The translations under genes were made by a program, and so were the position numbers. A DNA stretch of 9,293 nt from Candidatus Woesearchaeota archaeon (GTDB taxonomy: Archaea; Nanobdellota; Nanobdellia; Woesearchaeales; JACQSR01): positions 1 through 9,293 of the forward strand of contig JAHFLI010000042.1 in assembly GCA_023255615.1 (NCBI GenBank), read 5' to 3'. The notes below the pieces were generated by a model, which made no database searches, was not told where the DNA came from, and saw only the letters and a program-made list of their open reading frames with translations. Positions 1 through 6,015 of this stretch are shown here, piece by piece. How positions within the stretch are numbered: position 1 is the first letter of the stretch; each line of letters begins with the position of its first letter.

Positions 1-57
1 GACGCGCGCGTTCGGAAGTTCGTTCTTAACAATTCTGCAAAAAATACAATCACTCAT
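1..57 (-). CDS. HIT (histidine triad) family protein, N-terminal fragment
   Basis: Reading leftward from the ATG at 57 gives 19 codons to the window edge: MSDCIFCRIVKNELPNARV. The opening C-I-F-C-R-I-V followed by a short E-x-P-x-A-R stretch is the classic start of HIT-family nucleotide-binding proteins (HINT/Fhit-like hydrolases of nucleoside phosphoramidates or dinucleotides), in which the two cysteines often help bind zinc. The catalytic H-x-H-x-H motif lies outside the window, so activity cannot be judged. A strong Shine-Dalgarno motif (GAGGTGA) sits 5 nt upstream of the ATG. The tRNA-Ala gene ends only 19 nt upstream with no promoter between them, so the gene is probably transcribed together with the tRNA. 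Confidence 0.85.
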   Translation of the reverse strand, partial: MSDCIFCRIVKNELPNARV

Positions 58-62
58 GTTGG

Positions 63-69
63 TCACCTC
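63..69 (-). promoter_or_regulatory. Shine-Dalgarno site of the HIT gene
   Basis: Read on the minus strand, GAGGTGA matches the GGAGGTGATC complement of the archaeal 16S rRNA 3' end. It lies 5 nt before the ATG at 57, inside the 19-nt gap after the tRNA. It fixes the start and shows that the mRNA segment is translated from a leader. Confidence 0.8.
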
Positions 70-76
70 AGATGAA

Positions 77-150
77 TGGACCGGCTGGGATTTGAACCCA
101 GGGCCTCTCCGCTGCCAGCGGAGCGTTATACCAGGTTTAACTACCGGCCC
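77..150 (-). tRNA. tRNA-Ala (anticodon GGC)
   Basis: The minus strand folds into a complete cloverleaf. The acceptor stem is GGGCCGG with CCGGTCC, the D stem is GTTA/TAAC, and the anticodon stem is CTCCG/CGGAG around the loop CTGGCAG with anticodon GGC. A 5-nt variable loop follows, then the T stem CTGGG/CCCAG with loop TTCAAAT. The acceptor contains a G3:U70 wobble pair, the universal alanine identity element, which supports the anticodon call. The discriminator base is A73 at position 77. No CCA is encoded, so it must be added by CCA-adding enzyme. There is no intron. A TATA box lies about 30 bp upstream, and a HIT-family gene follows 19 nt downstream on the same strand. Confidence 0.96.
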
Positions 151-172
151 TTATGAAAAGTAAAAACCTACC

Positions 173-183
173 TATTTATAAAA
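173..183 (-). promoter_or_regulatory. TATA box of tRNA-Ala
   Basis: On the minus strand the sequence TTTTATAAATA lies about 32 bp before the mature tRNA 5' end at 150. Applying the 29-nt spacing seen at other promoters here, transcription would begin near 153, leaving a leader of about 3 nt for RNase P to remove. It probably also drives the downstream HIT gene. Confidence 0.6.
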
Positions 184-217
184 TTAGCTAAGCGGATATC
201 TGCAGAGAAAACGAAGA

Positions 218-430
218 TTATCTCGCAGCCAACTTAATATCTTCTTCCTGAACCGTTTTTCGTCCAGCATGATTGGCATTTTTTGACGCCTGAACAGCAA
301 TCTTCTCAGTCAATTCAGTAATAACTTCAGCAAATGCATCAACCGCGTCAGCGGAAACCCGTTTCGCACCAGCCTCTAACAGAATTCGCGCAACCGGCGC
401 CTTTGGAATCACACTAATCCGTCTTGTCAT
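218..430 (-). CDS. Archaeal histone (HMf-like)
   Basis: This 70-residue protein is a single histone fold, and such proteins dimerise to wrap and compact DNA. Helix 1 is IPKAPVARILLEAGA, then the loop KRVS, a long helix 2 from about residue 26 to 55 ending NANHAG, the conserved RKTV strand, and helix 3 QEEDIKLAAR. These match HMfA/HMfB-type archaeal histones closely. The protein ends right after helix 3, without the short basic RRFKK-type tail of HMf, and has a short basic N-terminus (TRRISV). The ATG at 430 follows a weak purine-rich AAGGGG site. A TATA box about 59 nt upstream predicts a leader of about 30 nt. The gene is divergent from gltX and upstream of tRNA-Ala. Confidence 0.93.
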   Translation of the reverse strand: MTRRISVIPKAPVARILLEAGAKRVSADAVDAFAEVITELTEKIAVQASKNANHAGRKTVQEEDIKLAAR

Positions 431-481
431 TTCCCCTTAAAAATAACACCCTTGGTTTTGTATCAAATTCTTTACTTCACG

Positions 482-491
482 TATTTAAATA
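482..491 (-). promoter_or_regulatory. TATA box of the histone gene
   Basis: TATTTAAATA is a palindrome, preceded on the minus strand by CCGAAAAC, a plausible BRE for TFB. Its distance to the histone ATG (about 59 nt from the first T of TTTAAATA) predicts a start near 460 and a leader of about 30 nt. Because it is palindromic, weak rightward activity towards gltX cannot be excluded, but gltX has a better placed box. The rest of the gap to 553 shows nothing I recognise. Confidence 0.6.
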
Positions 492-553
492 GTTTTCGGA
501 TTGTATATTGTGAGGAAGAAGCGCCGTACATGCATCTCCCAAAACAAAAAACC

Positions 554-561
554 TTATTAAA
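554..561 (+). promoter_or_regulatory. Probable TATA box of gltX (leaderless)
   Basis: TTATTAAA begins 29 nt before the gltX ATG at 583, the same spacing as three other promoters here, and follows an A-rich and CC stretch that could serve as a BRE. This predicts transcription starting at or next to the ATG. The purine run AGGAGAG at 561-567 would then be promoter DNA, not a ribosome binding site. Confidence 0.55.
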
Positions 562-582
562 GGAGAGAAGATTGACGACAGT

Positions 583-2265
583 ATGAATACTGATCAAACC
601 ATTCGAAATTATGCGTTGCAAAATGCCCTCAAATTCAAGGGGAAAGCAAACTCGGGCGCTCTTGTTGGAAAAATTCTGGGAGAATTTCCTGAATGGAGAT
701 TAAAACAAGAAGAACTAATAAAAAAAATAAAAAAAATTGTTGATGTGGTAAATTCGTTGTCTGTTGAAGAGCAGCGATCTGAGCTCGAACAGAATGCTCC
801 CGATCTTCTTGATGAAAAAAAGAAAAGAAAAAAACAAGGATTACCTGATCTTGATGACACCAAAGAAGTCGTTATGAGATTTGCGCCATCTCCATCAGGA
901 CCGCTCCATGTTGGTCATGCCTATGTTCTTTCCTTGAATTCAGAATTCTGCAGAAAATATAATGGAAAATTATATATTCGTATTGAGGACACGAATCCTG
1001 AAAACATTAATCCAGAATCGTACAAACTTATCGAAGAAGATGCGCAGTGGCTCACAAGGAAAAATGTTGAAAAAGTCATTATTCAATCTGAACGCCTTGA
1101 TATCTACTACAAATATGCCGAGCAAATGATCAAGAAAGGAAACGCCTACATCTGCATCTGCGATTCAGAGAAATTTCGTGAATTAATCACCAAACAAATT
1201 GCCTGTCCGTGCAGAAACGGTTCTGTTGAAGAGCATCTCAAACGATACAAGAAATTGTTTAAGGGGTATAAAGAAGGAGAAGCCGTCATGAGGATTAAGA
1301 CTGATGTGGAAGATAAAAATCCAGCCATGAGGGATTGGCCAGCAATGAGAATTAAAGAACACGAACACCCGAAAACAAAAACAACATACCGCGTCTGGCC
1401 TCTCCTAAATTTTGCAGTTGCGATTGACGATCACGACATGGGCATTACGCATACTATTCGAGCAAAAGATCACATGGACAATGAAAAGCGACAGAAATTC
1501 ATCTATGATTATTTTGGATGGACGATGCCCCATCATCTCTACGTTGGACGAATTAATTTCAAAGACCTCAGAATAAGTTCTACTGAAACCAGAAAAATGA
1601 TAGAATCCGGCAAATATGAAGGGTGGGATGACATTAGACTTCCGTTCATACGCGCTCTGAAACGTCGTGGGTATGTTCCCGATACATTCATCAAATATGC
1701 ACTTGACGTCGGCGTAACTCAAAATGATAAATATGTAACGGAAGAAGAATTTTTTAAAACGATAAACGCGTTCAATAAAGAATGTATTGATGCTGAAGCA
1801 CATAGATTCTTCTTTATTCACGACCCTGTTGAAATCAAAGTTCGTAATGCACCTCAACAGAGCGTTGAATTAGATCTCCATCCTGATTCGATAAAAGGAG
1901 GTAGACCATTTCATGTTCATGATTTATTTTATCTCTCGAAAAAAGATATGGCAGATCTCAACGAAGGTGATATTGTTCGGTTAATGGATTTATTCAACAT
2001 CAAAAAGAAGAACGATTTGTTTGTGTTCGAAAGCAAAGAGTATCAAGACTATAAATCAAAAGGAAAGAAGATCATTCATTGGTTACCGAAAGAAGAGACC
2101 ATACAAGCAACCGTTAAGATGCCTGATGGGAGCATCGTACAGGGAATTGCAGAAAAAAATATGAAGGAGACGAAAGTTAATGACATTATCCAATTAGAAC
2201 GCTTTGGATTTTGCCGAGTCGATAAAAAAGGAGAAACGATTGACTTATGGTATGCCCATAAGTGA
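583..2265 (+). CDS. gltX: Glutamyl-tRNA synthetase, archaeal type
   Basis: This 560-residue class I synthetase attaches glutamate to tRNA-Glu. Archaeal forms are generally non-discriminating and also make Glu-tRNA-Gln for GatDE. The N-terminal extension opening IRNYALQNALKFKGKAN is typical of archaeal GltX. The Rossmann catalytic domain carries the HIGH motif as HVGH at 109-112 within FAPSPSGPLHVGHA. Cysteines C191, C193, C208 and C210 form the CxC...CPC cluster known from archaeal enzymes. The segments VWPLLNFAVAIDDH and GITHTIRAKDHMDN are conserved. A beta-barrel anticodon-binding domain fills the C-terminal third. One oddity is the KMSKS-loop region at about 331-338, ISSTETRK, where the usual archaeal STSK lysine appears to be Glu. 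The ATG at 583 fits the family N-terminus. An in-frame ATT at 571 is closer to a purine run but is an unlikely start. Confidence 0.95.
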   Translation: MNTDQTIRNYALQNALKFKGKANSGALVGKILGEFPEWRLKQEELIKKIKKIVDVVNSLSVEEQRSELEQNAPDLLDEKKKRKKQGLPDLDDTKEVVMRFAPSPSGPLHVGHAYVLSLNSEFCRKYNGKLYIRIEDTNPENINPESYKLIEEDAQWLTRKNVEKVIIQSERLDIYYKYAEQMIKKGNAYICICDSEKFRELITKQIACPCRNGSVEEHLKRYKKLFKGYKEGEAVMRIKTDVEDKNPAMRDWPAMRIKEHEHPKTKTTYRVWPLLNFAVAIDDHDMGITHTIRAKDHMDNEKRQKFIYDYFGWTMPHHLYVGRINFKDLRISSTETRKMIESGKYEGWDDIRLPFIRALKRRGYVPDTFIKYALDVGVTQNDKYVTEEEFFKTINAFNKECIDAEAHRFFFIHDPVEIKVRNAPQQSVELDLHPDSIKGGRPFHVHDLFYLSKKDMADLNEGDIVRLMDLFNIKKKNDLFVFESKEYQDYKSKGKKIIHWLPKEETIQATVKMPDGSIVQGIAEKNMKETKVNDIIQLERFGFCRVDKKGETIDLWYAHK

Positions 2266-2269
2266 GGTG
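2264..2269 (+). promoter_or_regulatory. Shine-Dalgarno site of the small histone-fold gene
   Basis: GAGGTG overlaps the gltX stop codon and lies 4 nt before the ATG at 2274. It selects that ATG over the in-frame GTG at 2262, which lies before the site. Confidence 0.7.
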
Positions 2270-2273
2270 CAGT

Positions 2274-2450
2274 ATGACTCTTATCAACAGATCACGAGTA
2301 AAAGAGCTTGCTCAAATTGACGAACGTCCGTTAAGTGTCGGAACAGATTTTCTTGACGAACTTGAGAAAAAAACAGAAAAAATGATTCATGACGCATGCG
2401 TTCGCGCAAAGGCAAATGGAAGAAATACGATTATGTCAAAAGATCTCTAA
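2274..2450 (+). CDS. Small histone-fold-like protein
   Basis: This is a 58-residue protein (MTLINRSRVKELAQ...) translated just after gltX. Residues around 25-53 (GTDFLDELEKKTEKMIHDACVRAKANGR) resemble histone-fold helix 2, followed by R-N-T-I as the conserved R-K-T-V strand and a truncated third helix, MSKDL. The same architecture is visible in the histone at 218-430. I recall short archaeal proteins of this kind annotated as DUF1931 or histone-like, but cannot confirm the family. It may dimerise, or bind DNA or a partner. A GTG at 2262 would add four residues and overlap the gltX stop as GTGA, but the Shine-Dalgarno position favours 2274. Its last 4 bases overlap the convergent gene at 2447. 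Confidence 0.72.
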   Translation: MTLINRSRVKELAQIDERPLSVGTDFLDELEKKTEKMIHDACVRAKANGRNTIMSKDL

Positions 2451-2986
2451 GACAGCTGAACTCTCTGTTTCATATGCGCAATACGTTCAGAAAGACGTTT
2501 TATGGTATCTTTATCTCCTGATTTTTTTGCATGATGGAATCGTTGTTCAAGCTGAGCAATTTTTCGTTTTAATTCGACAATTTCTTTATCTTCATGAGTA
2601 ACCTTTTTGACTTCTTGTTGAGAATGATATCTGAGCTGACTCAAGCGATCCCGCAAGGAATCCATCGATTGAGTAAGAAAAATGATCCGATCATGATCAT
2701 GTTGCACTTCATCTTGGGTGCGCAGAAGAGAATCCGTAATTCGTTGTTCGAGTTTTGTAACTCTTTTTCTGAGATCCGCAATAATGAATTCGCTTTTCCG
2801 CGAGTTTCCATAGAGAGATGCTTCTTTTCGTGACAGTTCTGCAAGATCTTTCTTCATCTTCTCTACTTCAACGATCATTTCCTGAGAAGAGAGATGTTGC
2901 CGTTGCTGATCATATTTCTTCGCAGCAAGACATAGATGGACGACAAAACGTTTCAATTTATGTTGAGGAAGGGTAACAGAATTCAT
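2447..2986 (-). CDS. Coiled-coil protein of unknown function
   Basis: This 179-residue protein is not one I recognise. After a short N-terminus (MNSVTLPQHKLKRFVVHLCLAAKKYDQQ) it is nearly all charged heptad-like helix: about 38-85 (EVEKMKKDLAELSRKEASL, then LRKRVTKLEQRI) and about 135-179 (VELKRKIAQLEQRFHHAKK ... KRLSERIAHMKQRVQ), joined by a His/Asp/Gln-rich middle. It has no signal peptide or membrane segment, so it is probably cytoplasmic. It is translationally coupled to the gene at 2983-3762 through an ATGA overlap, and no separate Shine-Dalgarno site is visible. The two proteins probably act together. Its TAG stop interlocks with the TAA of the convergent small histone-fold gene across 4 bases. 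Confidence 0.8.
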   Translation of the reverse strand: MNSVTLPQHKLKRFVVHLCLAAKKYDQQRQHLSSQEMIVEVEKMKKDLAELSRKEASLYGNSRKSEFIIADLRKRVTKLEQRITDSLLRTQDEVQHDHDRIIFLTQSMDSLRDRLSQLRYHSQQEVKKVTHEDKEIVELKRKIAQLEQRFHHAKKSGDKDTIKRLSERIAHMKQRVQLS

Positions 2987-3762
2987 TTCTTATGGAAGAG
3001 CTTTGAGAACATCCCTTCCTTTTTTGGCTGTTCTTCCAAGTTTAAAGGTGGCATTTCAGGAAGATTTTCTAAATCGCTTAAATCAAGCTGAGGTTCATTT
3101 TGTGGAGCATAACCGGGAGATGGCATCTGAGGAGGTTGCATCGATGGTTGCTGGTAAGGCATCGAAGGCGGCAGAGGAGGAGATTTTTGTTTCTGCATAG
3201 GTTGAGGCTGCATAGGCATACCCATTTGAGGCAGTCCCATCGAAGGAGGAGCACGTTGCATAAAATCATCTGGAGGCGTCATCCGTTGAAAATCAGGGGG
3301 AGGCAGAGGACGTGCAAAATCTTGTTGTCTCATTTGAGGTTGACTCGATGTTAGATCATCTTGCATTTGCATCTCTGGTCTTTTCTGCATCTTCATTTTT
3401 GGTTGATTGAATACTTTTTCCGTTTGATCAAGTCGATGCAATAATTTATCAACATCAGTCGTAATCATTTCGTTCATCTGCACTAATGCTTCAGCAATAG
3501 TTTGATTCTGCTCCATAATTTTATCGAGTTTATCCATCAATTTTGCAGATGATCCTGAACCTATTTCTTCATTCTTAATCTGATCAGCGGCAATCTTGAA
3601 CACTTGCATCATTTCAGACATATTCTTTGTAAGCTGAGAAAGAGAATCAACAAGATTGTCAGATACTGGCTTATCATATTTTCTTTTAATAGTATCTATA
3701 TCTTGCTTTAACGCATTAAACTCGTCAATGGGAACAATTTCATATGGGCCTTCAGTTGCCAT
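2983..3762 (-). CDS. Coiled-coil, Pro/Met/Gln-rich protein with basic amphipathic C-terminus, unknown function
   Basis: This 259-residue protein has three parts and I do not recognise its family. Residues 1-118 are helical and partly coiled coil (PYEIVPIDEFNALKQDIDTIKRK, then LMDKLDKIMEQNQTIAEALVQMNEM). Residues about 120-225 are low complexity, rich in Pro, Met and Gln (QPQM, MGMPMQPQPMQ, PPQMPSPGYAPQ) and probably disordered. The C-terminus has an acidic patch (LDLSDLENLPEMPPLNLEEQP) and ends KKEGMFSKLFHKK. That tail resembles the amphipathic membrane-targeting ends of proteins such as MinD, FtsA or SepF, so a peripheral membrane scaffold is possible; this is inference. It is the first gene of a two-gene operon, with a clear TATA box and Shine-Dalgarno site upstream. 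Confidence 0.82.
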   Translation of the reverse strand: MATEGPYEIVPIDEFNALKQDIDTIKRKYDKPVSDNLVDSLSQLTKNMSEMMQVFKIAADQIKNEEIGSGSSAKLMDKLDKIMEQNQTIAEALVQMNEMITTDVDKLLHRLDQTEKVFNQPKMKMQKRPEMQMQDDLTSSQPQMRQQDFARPLPPPDFQRMTPPDDFMQRAPPSMGLPQMGMPMQPQPMQKQKSPPLPPSMPYQQPSMQPPQMPSPGYAPQNEPQLDLSDLENLPEMPPLNLEEQPKKEGMFSKLFHKK

Positions 3763-3765
3763 ATC

Positions 3766-3771
3766 ATCACC
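3766..3771 (-). promoter_or_regulatory. Shine-Dalgarno site of the coiled-coil operon
   Basis: On the minus strand, GGTGAT lies 3 nt before the ATG at 3762 and matches the 16S anti-Shine-Dalgarno complement. It falls inside the short leader predicted from the TATA box, so this operon is a leadered transcript. Confidence 0.7.
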
Positions 3772-3801
3772 ACTTTTTATGAATGATTTATGAGCGAAAG
3801 T

Positions 3802-3810
3802 GTTTATAAA
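3802..3810 (-). promoter_or_regulatory. TATA box of the coiled-coil operon
   Basis: On the minus strand, TTTATAAAC begins 48 nt before the ATG at 3762. With the 29-nt spacing seen locally, transcription would start near 3781, giving a leader of about 19 nt that contains the Shine-Dalgarno site. It shares a 104-bp divergent intergenic region with the protease promoter. Confidence 0.65.
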
Positions 3811-3837
3811 GATTTCTATTTTGGCAAAACCAAAAAA

Positions 3838-3846
3838 TTTAATAAA
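3838..3846 (+). promoter_or_regulatory. TATA box of the subtilase gene (leaderless)
   Basis: TTTAATAAA begins exactly 29 nt before the ATG at 3867 and follows an A-rich stretch that could act as a BRE. No Shine-Dalgarno motif of quality lies before the start codon, which fits a leaderless transcript. Confidence 0.6.
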
Positions 3847-3866
3847 AGAACTAATGAGAGATTACC

Positions 3867-5963
3867 ATGCAAAAAAAGAGGATAGGAATAGTGTTACTTA
3901 TAGTGTTATTCTTCCCTCAAGTTCATTCAATAATGATTGATTCTGACGCTGAGAACTCTTCTCTGTCTTCAATTCCCGTTATTATTCATCTTGATCATTC
4001 TCTCCCTCCGAGCCAAGTGATGGCAGCTGTTTCTATGAATGATCAATTGAAAACGCGATTCGTGAATGCACGCAATGTTCATGCGTTGGATGGATATGAT
4101 ATCATTGTCAAAAAAGAATATACCAATTTCCCCCTGATCTCTGCGTTAATTTCCCAAAAAGGATTATCAGCATTGAAATCGAATGCCCTTGTGAAAAGTA
4201 TAGAATTTGACAGAAACGTCTCCATTCATCTCGATAAAAGCGGGCCTTTTGTTGGTGCTCCCGAAGTGAATCATCTCATGTTTCACAATCAATCTCTTAC
4301 GGGAAAAGGGAGCGCAGTGTGCATTATTGACACGGGAGTCGATTACACCAATCCAAATCTTGGTGGAAGCCTTGGAAAAAAAGTAATAGGAGGCTATGAT
4401 TTCATTCATGATGATACTGATCCTAAAGACGATAATGGTCATGGAACGTTCGTTGCGGGAATTATTTCCTCTTCACACTCAAAATACAAGGGAATTGCGC
4501 CAGATGTATCTCTTATCGCCATAAAAGCGTTGGACGAAACGGGATCAGGTTCATTCTCCGATATTATCGCAGGAATAGATTATTGTATTTCCAATAAAGA
4601 AAAATTCAACATCAGCGTCATCTCGATGAGTTTGGGAGTAGATGATTTTCACACCGATAACTCCGATGAATGCAACGATCTGTCAACAGCAGTTGCAATT
4701 AGAGAAGCAATCAACAAGAACATTCCCGTAGTCATCTCATCAGGGAATTCTGGATTCTCCGATGGCATTTCATATCCTGCATGTGTGAGTGAAGCCATTG
4801 CCGTCGGAGCAACTGATAATGAAGATCATATTGCATCATTTTCAAACTCTGGCGCTTTATTAGATATTCTCGCGCCCGGTGTTGGCATAACCTCAACGGG
4901 GCTGGGAAACTCTTTCCTCACTGGTTCTGGAACTTCTTTTTCTGCACCGCATGTGGCTGCATTAATTGCTATTCTTGCACAGATCGATAAACTTGATCAA
5001 ACAAGAACTCTTTCTGCTCAAGATATTGCTACTATTATTACTTCTTCCGGAGTTCAATTGCGTGACTCCAGAAACAATAGAATATTTCCACGAGAAAATA
5101 TGTCCACAGCCGTCTTTACTCTTGTGGGGAAAAAAGAAGAAGATTCACCAGCAACGATTACTCTTACTCTTTATCCTCCGTTACAGATGGAGTATAACAC
5201 TCGATCAATTCCTGTCTATGTTCACGCGAGTGAAATAGTTGACGTCCTTCAATACACGCTTGATAGCAGTAATCATGCAAGAGTACTCTGTAAAGAATGC
5301 TCTTCAGTAAATAAAACAATTTCCGCCAATGATGGAAACCATACGCTCAAAATAGACGCACTAAAAGATGGAGTAACGATAGAAAAAATAATTATCTTCA
5401 GTGTTGATTCTACCAAGCCTCGCATTCTTTCATTTGAGAGCGCGGCTGAAAAGCTCAATGGAACATTTCTTCTTTCCTATACTGATGTTTTTCTCAGAAA
5501 CGTTTCTCTCTATTATAAAACAAACACGACGCCTTTTACAAAGAAAATAGAAACTCACTGTCCTCGAGGAGAAAAGCAGACATGCGTTCTTACTCAAGAT
5601 CTTTCTTCATTTAATCATAACACCCTTTCTTTTTTCGTATCGTTAGCAGATTCTTTTTCGGTCATCAATTCTACTGTACAAAAGAATGAAGTCGATACAT
5701 TGTCCCCTTCAATAACGATCATCTCTCCTCTCGATAAATCAATTCTAGAAACGAAAGTCGTTACTCTTCAGCTATCAAGTAACGAAATAGTGGATACACT
5801 CTATGCCATCGACAAAGAACGTCCTCGATCATTCTGTTCACGATGCACTTCGGAATTAAGAAAACGAACACTCTCAGATGGAAATCATTCATTAAACGTA
5901 GTCGCAACCGATCTCGGAGGAAATACCTATTCATCTCAGACCTCGTTTACCATTAACCATTAA
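3867..5963 (+). CDS. Secreted subtilisin-like serine protease (S8) with Ig-like C-terminal domains
   Basis: The 698-residue preproprotein begins with a signal peptide (MQKKR, a hydrophobic run IGIVLLIVLFF, cleavage probably near residue 21). Residues about 35-120 look like an I9-type propeptide that would inhibit and fold the enzyme. The S8 catalytic domain (about 140-400) has all key residues: Asp155 in VCIIDTGVDY, His192 in NGHGTFVAG, oxyanion Asn294 in SSGNSG, and Ser357 in GSGTSFSAPHVA. The rest is beta-rich. Two related repeats start at EIVD (456 and 640) and share a CxxC pair (C475/C478 and C657/C660) and a DGNH-x-L motif (489 and 671). A middle domain holds C565 and C573. Many N-x-S/T sites suggest glycosylation. 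No C-terminal membrane anchor is visible, so release outside the cell is likely. It is a single-gene unit between divergent and downstream promoters. Confidence 0.93.
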   Translation: MQKKRIGIVLLIVLFFPQVHSIMIDSDAENSSLSSIPVIIHLDHSLPPSQVMAAVSMNDQLKTRFVNARNVHALDGYDIIVKKEYTNFPLISALISQKGLSALKSNALVKSIEFDRNVSIHLDKSGPFVGAPEVNHLMFHNQSLTGKGSAVCIIDTGVDYTNPNLGGSLGKKVIGGYDFIHDDTDPKDDNGHGTFVAGIISSSHSKYKGIAPDVSLIAIKALDETGSGSFSDIIAGIDYCISNKEKFNISVISMSLGVDDFHTDNSDECNDLSTAVAIREAINKNIPVVISSGNSGFSDGISYPACVSEAIAVGATDNEDHIASFSNSGALLDILAPGVGITSTGLGNSFLTGSGTSFSAPHVAALIAILAQIDKLDQTRTLSAQDIATIITSSGVQLRDSRNNRIFPRENMSTAVFTLVGKKEEDSPATITLTLYPPLQMEYNTRSIPVYVHASEIVDVLQYTLDSSNHARVLCKECSSVNKTISANDGNHTLKIDALKDGVTIEKIIIFSVDSTKPRILSFESAAEKLNGTFLLSYTDVFLRNVSLYYKTNTTPFTKKIETHCPRGEKQTCVLTQDLSSFNHNTLSFFVSLADSFSVINSTVQKNEVDTLSPSITIISPLDKSILETKVVTLQLSSNEIVDTLYAIDKERPRSFCSRCTSELRKRTLSDGNHSLNVVATDLGGNTYSSQTSFTINH

Positions 5964-5986
5964 CAGTGGATGAAGGGATAATAACC

Positions 5987-5995
5987 TTTAAAAAA
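5987..5995 (+). promoter_or_regulatory. TATA box of the nop5-flpA operon (leaderless)
   Basis: TTTAAAAAA begins exactly 29 nt before the nop5 ATG at 6016, in the 52-bp gap after the protease stop. No convincing Shine-Dalgarno motif precedes the start codon. Confidence 0.6.
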
Positions 5996-6015
5996 CACGG
6001 AGCAATGTCTTCCAT

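Noticed and set aside
431..553. Possible C/D-box sRNA or other RNA gene in the histone-gltX intergenic region, given the nearby fibrillarin and Nop5 genes
   Set aside because: No paired C (RUGAUGA) and D (CUGA) boxes could be found there; only promoter-like A+T motifs are visible.
571..585. ATT codon at 571 as an alternative gltX start, near the purine run AGGAGAG
   Set aside because: AUU starts are very rare, the family N-terminus fits the ATG at 583, and the purine run overlaps the TATA-like box that predicts a leaderless transcript.
2262..2273. GTG at 2262 as start of the small histone-fold protein (GTGA overlap with gltX stop)
   Set aside because: The GAGGTG Shine-Dalgarno motif lies after this GTG and is correctly spaced for the ATG at 2274.
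3003..3354. Open frames on the plus strand rich in Arg and Leu opposite the 2983-3762 gene
   Set aside because: They are antisense shadows of the Pro/Met/Gln-rich repeat-like coding sequence, without promoter, ribosome site or recognisable protein features.
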